Shown in pieces: positions 43,235 to 52,985 of a stretch of DNA of 64,000 bases (positions are counted from its first letter, which is position 1; every line of letters starts with the position of its first letter). Both the position numbers and the translations under genes were made by a program. The notes under the pieces are model-generated. The model saw nothing but the letters and a program-made list of their open reading frames with translations, searched no databases and was not told the origin of the DNA. Origin of the DNA: an uncultured bacterium (GTDB lineage: Bacteria > Sysuimicrobiota > Sysuimicrobiia > Sysuimicrobiales > Sysuimicrobiaceae). The stretch lies in contig CALIMJ010000008.1 in NCBI GenBank assembly GCA_938028835.1, forward strand, positions 62,001-126,000. Reading direction: 5' to 3'.

Positions 43235-43786
43235 GTGGCTGTCGTGCCCCGTTGGTGGCGTCTGGCAGCCAGAGGGACCGGCTGCGCCGCGCTCCTGCTG
43301 GGAGCGGCAGCGGTGGAGGGCGCCTGGGCGTGGAGGCTGGGCTGGATGGGGGGGGCGCCGGAGCCGGTGCTGGTGGTGCTGTTGGCCCTGGGCCTGCGCA
43401 TGGAGCCGGAGGGAGCAGCCCTGCTGGGCTTCCTGGCCGGTCTGCTGCAGGACCTGGCAGGCGGGGGTGCGCTCGGCCTGTTCACCATGTCCAAGCTGTG
43501 GGTGGGTTTCGCCGCCGGATCCCTGGCCCGCACGGTGGTGCTGGACAGCGCCTGGGCGCCCTCTGCCTTCGCCGTGGCGGGTACCGTGGCCGCCCGGCTG
43601 CTCGAGCTGGGGCTGTCGGCGCTCGCGGGCGAGCTTATCCCCCCTCTGCCGGCCTGGGCCCGGGGAACCGCGGTGGCCGCGTGCTACAATGGGTTGATTG
43701 CGCCCCTGGTGTTCGCCGGACTCCGAAGGGTTGTGAGGTGGCGCGGAAGCCTGCGGCTGGCGACGTCCCCTGAGCTGCGTCCGTAG
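43235..43786 (+). CDS. mreD: Rod-shape determining protein MreD
   Basis: A 183-residue membrane protein with about five helices; GLLQDLAGGGALGLFTMSKL is the conserved family segment. GTG 43235 directly follows the mreC stop. It completes the mreBCD set. Confidence 0.88.
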   Translation: MAVVPRWWRLAARGTGCAALLLGAAAVEGAWAWRLGWMGGAPEPVLVVLLALGLRMEPEGAALLGFLAGLLQDLAGGGALGLFTMSKLWVGFAAGSLARTVVLDSAWAPSAFAVAGTVAARLLELGLSALAGELIPPLPAWARGTAVAACYNGLIAPLVFAGLRRVVRWRGSLRLATSPELRP

Positions 43787-43811
43787 GTCCGGAAGCCGTG
43801 GCCGAGGTCCC

Positions 43812-45596
43812 ATGCAACCGGAAAAACCTGTCCACCTGCCCACCCGACTGACTTCCCTCGCCGTGGCGCTGACCGTGGCGCTGACCGTCCTGGGGTTACG
43901 CCTGTGGCAGCTGCAGGTCCTCCAGGGCGACTACTACGCGCAGCTGGCGGATACCAACCGGTTGCGGATTCACCATGTGGCGGCACCGAGGGGGCTGATC
44001 CTCGACCGCCGCGGCACCCCCCTCGTGCTCAACCGGCCCGCTTTCTCCGTGTCCATCCTCCCCATGGAGCTCCGGGAGCCCGCCCGGGTGCTGCCGGAGC
44101 TGGCGCGGGTGGTGGGGATCCCCCAGGAGGAGTTGTGGTCCCGCTGGGAGCGGGGGCGGAGCCGTCCCTTCGAGCCGGTGCGGGTCCGGCGCGACGTGGG
44201 CATCCGGGTGGTCACCCGACTAGAGGAGCGGCGGGAGGAGCTCCGAGGGGTACAGGTGGAGGCGGAGCCGGTACGGGTCTACCCGTTTGGGACCGCGGCG
44301 GCCCACGTCCTCGGGTACCTGGGCGAAGTGAGCGCGGATGAGCTGGAGGCGTTGCGGCCCCGTGGCTACCGGGCGGGCGACCTGATCGGCAAGGCGGGGG
44401 TGGAGCGGTCCTACGACACGGTACTCCGGGGCGACGATGGCGAGCACGTGGTGGAGGTGGACGCCGCGGGCCGGCCGCTGCGCGTGCTGCGGGAACAGCC
44501 GGGCCGTCCCGGCAACACCTTGGTGCTGTCGCTGGACTGGGAGCTGCAGCAGGAGGCCGAACGCCAGCTCCGGGGTTGGTCGGGGGCGGTGGTGGCTATG
44601 GACCCGCGCACGGGCGAGGTGCTGGCCATGGCCAGCAGCCCGTCCTTCGACCCCAACGCGTTCTCCGTGGGCATCTCCGAACGGGAGTGGAGGCGGCTGC
44701 TGCGGGACCGGCGCAATCCCCTCCTGAACCGTGCCACCGCCGCGGCGGTAGAGCCCGGGTCCGTGTTCAAGGTGGTCACGGGGCTGGCGGCCCTGCAGGA
44801 GGGCCGCGCCGGTCCTGCTTCGCAGTTCGTCTGCACGGGTTCCCTACGGCTGGGCCGATGGGTGTTCCGCGACCTGCAGGCGCACGGCGTGGTGGACTTC
44901 ACCACCGGGGTGGCCCAGTCGTGCAACGTGATGTTCTGGATGCTGGGTCGCATCCTCGGGCCGGACCGGCTGGCCACCTACGCGCGCCGGCTGGGATTCG
45001 GGCAGCCCACGGGTGTGGACCTGCCTCTGGAGGTTCCAGGGGTGATCCCCGACGCGCAGTACAAGCAGGGGACCTGGCGTGAGCCCTGGTATCCGGGGGA
45101 CACCCTCAACATGGCCATCGGGCAGGGCTTCGTCTTGGTGACCCCGATTCAGGTGGCGAGGGCCCTGAGCGCGGTGGCCAACGGCGGGACGCTGGTCCAG
45201 CCCCGCCTGGCACGGGCCGTGCTGTCGCCGGGGGGGCAGGTGGTACGGACCTTCTCGCCGGTCGTGCAGGGGCGCCTGGAGTTCTCGCCGTCGGCCCTGA
45301 GGGCCCTGCGCAGGGGGCTGGAGGCGGTGGTGGAGCGCGGCACCGGTCAGGCGGCCCGCGTGGAAGGGCTCCGGGTGGCGGGGAAGACGGGCAGCGCGGA
45401 AACACCCCGGGGCCGGCCGCACGCGTGGTTCGCGGGCTACGCTCCTGCGGAGGATCCCCGGATCGTGGTGGTGGTGCTGGTGGAGCACGGCTACCGCGGC
45501 GGCCTGAGCGCCGCTCCCATCGCGCGGGCTATCCTGTCGCGGTGGCGGGACGGGCAGCGCGCGGGCCAGAGGGAGGCGGGGTGGGCGTCGCGGTGA
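43812..45596 (+). CDS. mrdA: Penicillin-binding protein 2 (elongasome transpeptidase)
   Basis: A 594-residue class B PBP with a single anchor (about 17-36), a dimerisation/pedestal region (GLILDRRGTPLVLNRP) and the transpeptidase domain: S317-V-F-K320, SCN (AQSCNVMF) and K525-T-G. It crosslinks new side-wall peptidoglycan together with RodA, whose gene overlaps its end. Confidence 0.95.
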   Translation: MQPEKPVHLPTRLTSLAVALTVALTVLGLRLWQLQVLQGDYYAQLADTNRLRIHHVAAPRGLILDRRGTPLVLNRPAFSVSILPMELREPARVLPELARVVGIPQEELWSRWERGRSRPFEPVRVRRDVGIRVVTRLEERREELRGVQVEAEPVRVYPFGTAAAHVLGYLGEVSADELEALRPRGYRAGDLIGKAGVERSYDTVLRGDDGEHVVEVDAAGRPLRVLREQPGRPGNTLVLSLDWELQQEAERQLRGWSGAVVAMDPRTGEVLAMASSPSFDPNAFSVGISEREWRRLLRDRRNPLLNRATAAAVEPGSVFKVVTGLAALQEGRAGPASQFVCTGSLRLGRWVFRDLQAHGVVDFTTGVAQSCNVMFWMLGRILGPDRLATYARRLGFGQPTGVDLPLEVPGVIPDAQYKQGTWREPWYPGDTLNMAIGQGFVLVTPIQVARALSAVANGGTLVQPRLARAVLSPGGQVVRTFSPVVQGRLEFSPSALRALRRGLEAVVERGTGQAARVEGLRVAGKTGSAETPRGRPHAWFAGYAPAEDPRIVVVVLVEHGYRGGLSAAPIARAILSRWRDGQRAGQREAGWASR

Positions 45597-46705
45597 CCGC
45601 GGACCTGCGCGCGGTGCGGCGGCGCCTCCGCCACGTGGACTGGGTCCTGGTCGCCTGCACCCTGGCCCTCGTGGCGCTGGGTACCGCAGCGGTTGCCAGC
45701 GCCACGGCCACGCCCGAGCAGCCGCTGGGGCTGTTGCGACCCCGGCTGGCCCACGTGGCGGTGGGCCTTGTGGTACTGGCGGGCCTGGCCGCCGTGCCGT
45801 ACCAGAGCCTGGGCGAGGCGTGGAAGCTGCTGTACGGCCTGAGCCTGGCGCTGTTGGCGCTGACCGACTTGGTGGGCCGGACCGCCCTGGGGGCCCAGCG
45901 GTGGCTTGCCCTCGGTCCGGTCAGCCTTCAGCCCTCGGAGCTGGCCAAGCTGGGGTTGGTGGTTGCCCTCGCGTGGTTTCTCAGCCGGCGGAAGGATCCC
46001 CCCACGAGGTTCGCGGACCTCTTTCCCTACCTGGTGCTCGCCGGGCCTCCCGTGCTGCTGGTGTTCCTGCAGCCCGACCTGGGGAGCGCTCTGGCCTTCG
46101 TAGCGGTGTTGCTGGCGATGCTGTGGGCCGCGGGCCTGCCCCGCGGACCGCTGGCGGCTCTCGTGGCGGCGGGGCTGCTGGTGGCCCCGCTGGTGTGGCC
46201 TCTCCTGAAGCCGTACCAGCGGACGCGCCTGCTGGTGTTCCTGAACCCGAGCCTGGATCCCCTGGGAGCCGGCTACAACCTCATCCAGTCCAAGATCGCC
46301 ATCGGCTCGGGGGGCCTGTGGGGCAAGGGCCTGTTCGCGGGGACCCAGAACACGCTGCAGTTCCTGCCCATGCAGCATACGGACTTCGTGTTCTCCGTGA
46401 TCGGAGAGGAGCTGGGGTTCGTGGGCACCGTGGGGGTGCTGTTGCTGTTCTGGGTCTTCCTCCTGCGGGTGCTCCAGGTGGCCTCCTCCGCCCGGGACGC
46501 CTTCGGGAGCTACCTGTGCGTGGGGGTAGCCAGCCTGGTGGCGTTCCACGTCCTGGTGAACGTGGGGATGACCGTGGGCCTGGCACCGGCCACGGGGATC
46601 CCCCTGCCGTTTCTGTCCTACGGGGGGACGGCGCTGGTGACCCACCTGGCGGGGGTGGGGCTGGTGCTCAGCGTGGCGGTCCGGAGGCCCAAGATCCTGT
46701 TCTGA
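45581..46705 (+). CDS. rodA: Peptidoglycan polymerase RodA (SEDS family)
   Basis: A 374-residue protein with about ten helices. Family motifs include GAQRWLALGPVSLQPSELAK, FLQPDLGSAL with its catalytic Asp, the long loop with GAGYNLIQSKIAIGSGG, HTDFVFSVIGEELGF and GIPLPFLSYGGT. GTG 45581 is preferred because GGGAGG is just upstream; a GTG at 45593 would overlap the mrdA stop. It polymerises glycan strands with PBP2. Confidence 0.96.
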   Translation: MGVAVTADLRAVRRRLRHVDWVLVACTLALVALGTAAVASATATPEQPLGLLRPRLAHVAVGLVVLAGLAAVPYQSLGEAWKLLYGLSLALLALTDLVGRTALGAQRWLALGPVSLQPSELAKLGLVVALAWFLSRRKDPPTRFADLFPYLVLAGPPVLLVFLQPDLGSALAFVAVLLAMLWAAGLPRGPLAALVAAGLLVAPLVWPLLKPYQRTRLLVFLNPSLDPLGAGYNLIQSKIAIGSGGLWGKGLFAGTQNTLQFLPMQHTDFVFSVIGEELGFVGTVGVLLLFWVFLLRVLQVASSARDAFGSYLCVGVASLVAFHVLVNVGMTVGLAPATGIPLPFLSYGGTALVTHLAGVGLVLSVAVRRPKILF

Positions 46706-46720
46706 AAAAGTGGAGGGCGC

Positions 46721-48379
46721 ATGCGGCGGCAAATCGTGGCGAATGTGGAACCCTTCGAGACCCGGGTGGCGGTGTTCGAGGACGGGCAGGTGGTGAACCT
46801 GTTCATCGAGCGGGGGGAGCCACTGGCGGGCAACGTGTACAAGGCGCGCGTGGCCAACGTCCTGCGGGGCATGGACGCCGCCTTCGTGGACATCGGGCTG
46901 GAGCGCAACGCCTTCCTACAGGTGGGCGACGTGCGGAGCCAGCGGATCGGGGGCGAGGACCTGGAGGACGCCATCGGGCACGGGGGGATCCAGCAGCGAC
47001 TGCGGGTGGGTCAGGAGATCCTGGTGCAGGTCACCAAGGAACCCATGGGCACCAAGGGGGCGCGGGTGACCACCTACATCGCCCTGCCCGCCCACTACCT
47101 GGTCCTGATGCCCACGGTGCAGTACGTAGGGGTCTCCCGGAAGATCGAGAGCGAAACCGAGCGCCGCCGGCTCCGGGAGATCGCGCAGCGCCTGCGGCCT
47201 CAGGGCATGGGCCTCATCGTCCGCACCGCCGCGGAGGGCGCCGCGGAGAAGGACCTGCAGGACGACCTCCGTTACCTGCTGAGCGTGTGGAACCGGGTGC
47301 TGGAGCGGGCGCGGAACAGCCGGGCCCCCGCCCTCCTCTATCAGGACCTGCGCCTCTTGCGCCGCGTGGCCCGGGACCTGTTCACCGGAGAGGTGGAGCG
47401 GTTCGTGGTGGATTCCCCGCGGGAGTACGAACGGTTGGTGGACCTGGTGGGGTCGTACGCGCCCCAACTGCGGGACCGCCTGGAGCTGTACCGGGGCCGG
47501 GAGCCCATCTTCGAGCACTACGGGGTGGAGCGGGAGATCGAGACGGCGCTGCAGCGGAAGGTCTGGCTTCCCTCGGGGGGCACCCTGGTGGTGGACCGCA
47601 CGGAAGCCTTCACCGTGATCGATGTGAACACGGGCCGGTACGTGGGGGACCGGGACCTCGCCACCACCATCCTCCACACGAACCTGGAGGCGGCCCAGGA
47701 GGTGGTGCGCCAGATCCGACTCCGGGACATCGGCGGGATCATCCTGGTGGACTTCATCGACATGGACAACGAGAAGCATCGTCAGCGGGTGCTCCGGGCG
47801 CTGGAGGAGGCCGTCCGCCGTGACCGTTCCAAGACCCACGTGATCGATCTGACCCAGCTGGGGCTCGTGGAGATCACCCGCAAGCGGGTGCACCAGGACC
47901 TGGAGGCGGTATTGCGGATGCCCTGTCCGTACTGCAACGGGAAGGGTCGCGTGCTGTCCCCGGAGACGGTGGCGAACCGCATCCGGCGGGAGCTACCTCG
48001 GCGGTGCGCCAGCCGGGCGGAGCCGGTGGTGGTGGTGCGGGCGCACCCCCTGGTGCACGCGGAGCTGGTCCGCGACAGGGCCTGGCTGCGCCGCCTGGAA
48101 GAGCAGACGGGCAAAACCGTGCGCGTGGTCCCCAAGGATGGGCTGCACGTGGAGCAGTTCGAGACCGCGGGTGCCGCACGCCCTGAGGAGGCGGAGGAAG
48201 TCCCCGCGGCTGTGGTGGCCGCCTACCGTTGGGGTCCGGAGGAGGTGCTGGACGTGGGCGCCGAGCCCGACCGGGAGCGGGAGTGGGTGGAGGCTGCACA
48301 GGGGCAGGAGGGCTGGTGGGACCGCCTGCGCCGCTGGCTGGGCCGCCGCATGTCGAGCCAGGCCGGACCACGGCTATAA
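46721..48379 (+). CDS. rng: Ribonuclease G/E
   Basis: A 552-residue endoribonuclease. The S1 domain (GNVYKARVANVLRGMDAAFVDIGLERNAFLQ) is followed by the DNase-I-like catalytic region with VIDVNTGRYVGD and LVDFIDMDNEKH (catalytic Asp pair) and the zinc-link CPYCNGKG. It processes rRNA and decays mRNA. An RNase E scaffold tail is absent. rng commonly follows mre/rod genes. Confidence 0.95.
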   Translation: MRRQIVANVEPFETRVAVFEDGQVVNLFIERGEPLAGNVYKARVANVLRGMDAAFVDIGLERNAFLQVGDVRSQRIGGEDLEDAIGHGGIQQRLRVGQEILVQVTKEPMGTKGARVTTYIALPAHYLVLMPTVQYVGVSRKIESETERRRLREIAQRLRPQGMGLIVRTAAEGAAEKDLQDDLRYLLSVWNRVLERARNSRAPALLYQDLRLLRRVARDLFTGEVERFVVDSPREYERLVDLVGSYAPQLRDRLELYRGREPIFEHYGVEREIETALQRKVWLPSGGTLVVDRTEAFTVIDVNTGRYVGDRDLATTILHTNLEAAQEVVRQIRLRDIGGIILVDFIDMDNEKHRQRVLRALEEAVRRDRSKTHVIDLTQLGLVEITRKRVHQDLEAVLRMPCPYCNGKGRVLSPETVANRIRRELPRRCASRAEPVVVVRAHPLVHAELVRDRAWLRRLEEQTGKTVRVVPKDGLHVEQFETAGAARPEEAEEVPAAVVAAYRWGPEEVLDVGAEPDREREWVEAAQGQEGWWDRLRRWLGRRMSSQAGPRL

Positions 48380-48380
48380 T
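48375..48380 (+). promoter_or_regulatory. -10 box of the alaS promoter overlapping the rng stop codon
   Basis: A consensus TATAAT includes the rng TAA stop. An upstream TGTCGA (48351-48356) at 18-base spacing is a poor -35. alaS starts 66 bases downstream; no T-box-like leader fits in this gap. Confidence 0.5.
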
Positions 48381-48445
48381 CGTCTCGGCCACGGTCGCGG
48401 AAACCGGGGCGCGTCCGCGCGGCGGTGTGCCGGGGAGGTCGGAAC

Positions 48446-51127
48446 GTGCGGTCATCCAACCAGGTGCGGGAGACGTTCCTGCGGTTCTTCGAGGAGCGAG
48501 GGCACGTGCGGGTGCCCAGCATGTCCCTGGTCCCGCAGGATCCCACGTTGCTGTTCACCAACTCGGGGATGGTGCAGTTCAAGGACGTGTTCCTCGGGGT
48601 GGGCACCCGGCCCTACCGGCGGGCGGTGGATGTGCAGAAGTGCATGCGGGTGGCGGGCAAGCACAACGACCTGGAGGACGTGGGGCGGGACGGCTACCAC
48701 CACACCTTCTTCGAGATGCTGGGTAACTGGTCCTTCGGCGACTACTACAAGCGGGAGGCCATCGCCTGGGCGTGGGAGCTGCTGACGAAGGTGTGGGGGC
48801 TGCCGCCGGAGCGGCTGTGGGCCACCTGCTTCGAGGACGAGTACGGCGAGATCCCCCGGGACGACGAGGCGGCGGAGATCTGGCTGCAGCAGCCAGGGTT
48901 CGACCCCTCGCACCTACTGTTCTTCGGACGTAAGGAGAACTTCTGGGAGATGGCGGAGGTGGGCCCCTGCGGACCGGACAGCGAGATCCACATCGACCGG
49001 GGCCCGGAGTTCTGCGACCGGCAGCACAAGCCGGGACATGTCTGCCGGGTGAACGGGGGCTGCGCGCGCTTCCTGGAGCTGTGGAACCTGGTGTTCATCC
49101 AGTACAACCGCACCGGACCCACCACCCTGGAGCCCCTCCCTGCCAAGCACGTGGACACCGGGATGGGGTTCGAGCGCCTGCTGGCGATCCTGCAGGGCGC
49201 GAAGGACAACTACGGGACTGACCTGTTCGTCCCCCTCATGGATCGGGTCCAGGAGCTGTGCGGGCAGTCCGCGGCGGAGCGGGAGCGGGACGTGGTGGCG
49301 TACCGGGTCATCGCGGACCACGGCCGGGCAGCGGCATTCCTGGTGGCAGACGGGGTGGTGCCGGGCAACGAGGGGAGGGGCTACGTGCTGCGGATGATCG
49401 TGCGGCGCGCTGCCCGGTTCGGCCGGAAGCTGGGGCTGGTGCGTCCGTTCCTGGGGGACATCACGGACATGGTGGCCGACCGCATGGGGGAGGCGTACCC
49501 GGAGCTGGTCCAGCACCGGGGCTTCATCCGGCAGGTGGTGACCGCTGAGGAGGAGCGGTTCGCCCGGACCCTGGAGTCCGGGTTGAGCCGGCTGGAGGAG
49601 TTGGTAGCCGCCGCCAGGGCAGCGGGCCGGTCTACCCTGCGGGGCGAAGACGTGTTCCAGCTGTACGACACCTACGGGTTCCCCAAGGAGATGACTCTGG
49701 ACGTGGCACGGGAGGCGGGGCTGGAGGTGGACTGGGAGGGGTTCGAACGGGAGATGGAGCGGCAGCGGGAACGGGCCCGCGCCCGCTCGGCCTTCGCGGC
49801 GCTTCAGGTGCCAGGGTCTTTGCAGACCCTGGCTGAGCGCGGGGTGCGGACGGAGTTTGTGGGCTACCGCCGGCTGCGGGCTTCCGCCACCGTGTTGGCC
49901 ATCCTGCGGGACGGAGCTGGGGTGGAGTCGGCAGGGCCCGGCGAGGCGGTGGAGGTGGTGCTGGACAGGACGCCCTTCTACGCGGAAGCCGGGGGCCAAG
50001 TGGGGGATACGGGCTGGCTGGTGTCCCGGTCCGCCCGGTTCGAGGTGCAGGACACCCAGCGGCCCGCAGGGGAGGTGGTGGTGCACCGGGGGGTAGTCCG
50101 CAGCGGAACCCTCCGGGTGGGCGAGCGCCTCCGGGCGGAGGTGGACGCCCCCCGACGCTGGGAGATCATGCGTCACCACACCGCCACCCACCTGCTGCAC
50201 AGAGCCCTACGGGAGGTCCTGGGTGAGCACGCGCGCCAGGCGGGCTCCCTGGTCGCCCCGGATCGTTTGCGCTTCGACTTCCTGCACCTGCAGCCCTTGA
50301 GCCCGGAGGAGCTGGACCAGGTGGAGCGTCGCGTCAACGAGAAGGTGCTGGAGGCTGTACCCGTGCGGGTGGACTTCCTGCCCTACGAGGAAGCCCGCAG
50401 GCTCGGTGCCATGGCCCTGTTCGAGGAGAAGTACGGGGACGTGGTGCGGGTGGTGTCCATCGGAGAGTACAGTCGGGAGCTGTGCGGCGGCACCCACTTG
50501 CGCAACACCAGCGAGGTGGGCCTGTTCCGGATCGTCCAGGAGACCGGGGTGGCCGCGGGCGTCCGACGGATCGAGGCGGTGGCGGGATGGGCCGCGTACC
50601 GCTGGGCCCGCAGCCAAGCCGAACTCCTGCAGGCCGCCGCCTACAGGCTGCGGGCTTCGCCCGAGGAGGTGCCCTCCCGGGTGGAGCGCCTGCTGCAGCA
50701 GGTGCGGGATCTGGAACGGCAGGTGGAAGCCCTCCACAAGGGCGTGGGGGCCGCGGAGCTGGACCGAGTGCTGGAAAGGGCCCAGGAGGTGGAGGGCGTC
50801 CGTGTGGTCAGCGCGCGGTTCGACGGCCTTCGGGAGGAGGCCCTGAGGGCCATCGGAGACCGCCTCCGGGACCGCCTCCGCAGCGGCGCAGTGGTGCTCG
50901 GTAGCGCCCTGGACGGCCGGGTGACCCTGGTGGCCATGGTGACCAAGGACCTCACGAATCGCCTGCAGGCTCCGGACCTCATCCGGCCGGTGGCGGAGCT
51001 GGTGGGGGGCAGGGGCGGAGGGCGGCCGGAGCTGGCCCACGCGGGCGGTCGCGACCCGGAGCGGCTGGATGAGGCTCTGGAACGGGTCCCAGAGTTCGTG
51101 CGGAGGCTACTGGAGCGGAACCCGTGA
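48446..51127 (+). CDS. alaS: Alanyl-tRNA synthetase
   Basis: An 893-residue class II synthetase. Motif 1-3 region (NQVRETFLRFFEERGH, MVQFKDVFLG, RRAARFGRKLGL), the editing domain with HHTATHLLH and the zinc-binding CGGTHLRNT, and the C-terminal oligomerisation domain (LVGGRGGGRPELAHAGG) are complete. GTG 48446 has GGGGAGGTC seven bases upstream; a GTG at 48425 is less likely. Confidence 0.96.
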   Translation: MRSSNQVRETFLRFFEERGHVRVPSMSLVPQDPTLLFTNSGMVQFKDVFLGVGTRPYRRAVDVQKCMRVAGKHNDLEDVGRDGYHHTFFEMLGNWSFGDYYKREAIAWAWELLTKVWGLPPERLWATCFEDEYGEIPRDDEAAEIWLQQPGFDPSHLLFFGRKENFWEMAEVGPCGPDSEIHIDRGPEFCDRQHKPGHVCRVNGGCARFLELWNLVFIQYNRTGPTTLEPLPAKHVDTGMGFERLLAILQGAKDNYGTDLFVPLMDRVQELCGQSAAERERDVVAYRVIADHGRAAAFLVADGVVPGNEGRGYVLRMIVRRAARFGRKLGLVRPFLGDITDMVADRMGEAYPELVQHRGFIRQVVTAEEERFARTLESGLSRLEELVAAARAAGRSTLRGEDVFQLYDTYGFPKEMTLDVAREAGLEVDWEGFEREMERQRERARARSAFAALQVPGSLQTLAERGVRTEFVGYRRLRASATVLAILRDGAGVESAGPGEAVEVVLDRTPFYAEAGGQVGDTGWLVSRSARFEVQDTQRPAGEVVVHRGVVRSGTLRVGERLRAEVDAPRRWEIMRHHTATHLLHRALREVLGEHARQAGSLVAPDRLRFDFLHLQPLSPEELDQVERRVNEKVLEAVPVRVDFLPYEEARRLGAMALFEEKYGDVVRVVSIGEYSRELCGGTHLRNTSEVGLFRIVQETGVAAGVRRIEAVAGWAAYRWARSQAELLQAAAYRLRASPEEVPSRVERLLQQVRDLERQVEALHKGVGAAELDRVLERAQEVEGVRVVSARFDGLREEALRAIGDRLRDRLRSGAVVLGSALDGRVTLVAMVTKDLTNRLQAPDLIRPVAELVGGRGGGRPELAHAGGRDPERLDEALERVPEFVRRLLERNP

Positions 51128-51546
51128 GGGGTCGGGTCCTCGCGGTAGATTACGGAAGCCGCCGGATCGGCCTTGCCCTGAGCGATCCCACGGGGACCGC
51201 CACCGAGCCGCTGCCCACCGTACAGCGCCGCGGGGACGACCAGGCTGCCCGGGAGGTGGCGGAGGTGGCGCGGCGACACGGGGCCCGGACGGTGGTGGTG
51301 GGCCTGCCCCTGCGTCTGGACGGGACCGAGGGGCCGCAGGCGCAGGCCGCCCGGCGCTTCGCCCGGCGCCTGGAGCAGTACGCCGGGGTTCCCGTCCGGC
51401 TGTGGGATGAGCGCCTGACCTCCGTGCAGGCGGAACGCCTGCTGGTGGACGGAGGCCTCCGGAGGGCCCAGCGCAGGTTGCTGCGGGATCAGCTATCCGC
51501 AGCCCTCCTTCTGCGGAGCTTCCTCGAAGCCCAGCCGGACCCGTAG
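51124..51546 (+). CDS. ruvX: Putative pre-16S rRNA nuclease RuvX/YqgF
   Basis: A 140-residue RNase H-fold protein: RVLAVDYGSRRIGLALSDP holds the first catalytic Asp, VVVGLPLRLDG the next strand, and WDERLTSVQAERLL the C-terminal part. It is implicated in 16S rRNA 5'-end maturation. The four-base overlap with alaS is a common arrangement. Confidence 0.94.
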   Translation: MRGRVLAVDYGSRRIGLALSDPTGTATEPLPTVQRRGDDQAAREVAEVARRHGARTVVVGLPLRLDGTEGPQAQAARRFARRLEQYAGVPVRLWDERLTSVQAERLLVDGGLRRAQRRLLRDQLSAALLLRSFLEAQPDP

Positions 51547-51694
51547 CGCGCCGGGACAAGCGTCGGAGACAAGACGGATCCCCGGCTGGGGAGGTACCAT
51601 AGCGGTGAGCAACGGTCCGGGGTGCCGCGCGCCGTGCGCTGCGGCCGCGACGGGTGGCCCTTCCGGTGTTGCCAAACCCTGCGGAGGTGCGGAC

Positions 51695-51979
51695 GTGGGC
51701 CGGGCGGACGGCACGGAACTGGACGTGATCACGGTTAGCGACGAGGAGGGCCACCAGCACGAGTTCACGGTGCTGGAGTACGTGGAGGTGGACGACCACC
51801 GGTACGTGGTGGTAGTCCCCACGGATGCCCCCGAAGACGAGGCTGCGGTGATCCTGCGGGTGGAGGGCGACACCCTGGTTAGTGTGGACGATGAAGCGGA
51901 GTTTGACCGAGTGGTGGCCGCCCTGGAGAGCGAGCGCGAGGACCTCGAGGTCGAGGTCGAGGAGGAGGATTCCCGGTAG
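51695..51979 (+). CDS. DUF1292 family protein (YrzB-like)
   Basis: A 94-residue, strongly acidic protein. LDVITVSDEEGHQHEFTVLE and YVVVVPTD followed by EAAVILRVEGDTLVSVDDEAEFDRV match DUF1292, which in Firmicutes lies between ruvX and mltG exactly as here. GTG 51695 is chosen with GGAGGT six bases upstream; earlier starts add an odd Cys/Ala-rich leader. Function unknown. A TACCAT at 51595-51600 could be a -10. Confidence 0.85.
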   Translation: MGRADGTELDVITVSDEEGHQHEFTVLEYVEVDDHRYVVVVPTDAPEDEAAVILRVEGDTLVSVDDEAEFDRVVAALESEREDLEVEVEEEDSR

Positions 51980-52008
51980 GCCTTCGCATCCCGTGGAAGG
52001 CAGGCCTT

Positions 52009-52968
52009 TTGGTGGCCGCAGCGGCCACCGGGGCCGTGGGGCTGGTCGCTTGGTCCGGGGCGCCACCCGGGAGTGGCCAGCCGGTGGTGGTGGTCATCCC
52101 GGCCGGAGCCGACGCGGGCCGGGTGGCCGACCTCCTGCACCGACACGGGGTGGTGCGAAGCGCCCTGCTCTTCCGGCTCTGGGCCCGGTGGCGAGGGCTG
52201 GAAGGACGCATCCAGGCGGGTGAGTACCGGTTTTCGCCTGCCGAGGGAATCCACGAGATCCTGCGGCGCCTAGCCGCGGGTGACGTGGTTCGCTACCGCC
52301 TGGTGTTCCCCGAGGGGCTGACGGCAGAGGAAGTGGCGCGACGCCTGGAGGAGCAGGGGGTGGTGGACGCGGAGGCCTTCCTGGCGGAGGTAGGCCGGGC
52401 GGACCGGTACTGGATCCCCCAGATGCAGGGCAACACCACCGGCCGCCTCGAGGGCTACCTGTTCCCAGACACCTACGAGTTCTCGCGGGGACTGCCGGCG
52501 GACCGCGTGGTGGCGGCCATGGTGGCGCGCTTTCGGGAGGCTACGGCGGAGCTGTGGTCCTCCCCGAGGCCCCTCGGGCTATCGCCCTACGAGGTCGTGA
52601 CGGTGGCTTCCCTGGTGGAGCGGGAGGCGCGACAGGACGCCGAGCGTCCGCGGATCGCCGGCGTGCTGTACAACCGGCTGCGCCGGGGGATGCCGTTGCA
52701 GGTGGACGCTACGGTGCTGTACGCCCTCCGCCAGCACAAGGAGCGGGTCCTGTACCGGGACCTGGAGGTGGACTCCCCGTACAACACGTACCGCAGGACG
52801 GGACTTCCCCCGGGACCCATCGCCAACCCGGGCCTGGAAAGCCTGCGGGCCGCCCTGCGTCCGGAGACCCACGAGTACCTGTACTACGTGGCCCGTCCCG
52901 ACGGCACGCACGTGTTCAGCCGCACCCTGGCGGAGCACGAGCGCGCCCGACGGGCGGTGCAGCGCTAA
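52009..52968 (+). CDS. mltG: Endolytic transglycosylase MltG
   Basis: A 319-residue membrane-anchored lytic enzyme (YceG family). After an N-terminal helix come the LysM-like region (VVIPAGADAGRVADLLH) and the catalytic domain: EGYLFPDTYEF, catalytic Glu in ASLVEREAR, IAGVLYNRL and SPYNTYRRTGLPPGPIANPG. It cuts nascent glycan strands. The start is TTG 52009 or GTG 52012. Confidence 0.94.
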   Translation: MVAAAATGAVGLVAWSGAPPGSGQPVVVVIPAGADAGRVADLLHRHGVVRSALLFRLWARWRGLEGRIQAGEYRFSPAEGIHEILRRLAAGDVVRYRLVFPEGLTAEEVARRLEEQGVVDAEAFLAEVGRADRYWIPQMQGNTTGRLEGYLFPDTYEFSRGLPADRVVAAMVARFREATAELWSSPRPLGLSPYEVVTVASLVEREARQDAERPRIAGVLYNRLRRGMPLQVDATVLYALRQHKERVLYRDLEVDSPYNTYRRTGLPPGPIANPGLESLRAALRPETHEYLYYVARPDGTHVFSRTLAEHERARRAVQR

Positions 52969-52985
52969 GTGTGTGCACCGGGGGC

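Noticed and set aside
48380-48445. T-box leader for alaS
   Set aside because: The gap is only 66 bases, too short for a T-box, and lacks its conserved bulge sequence.
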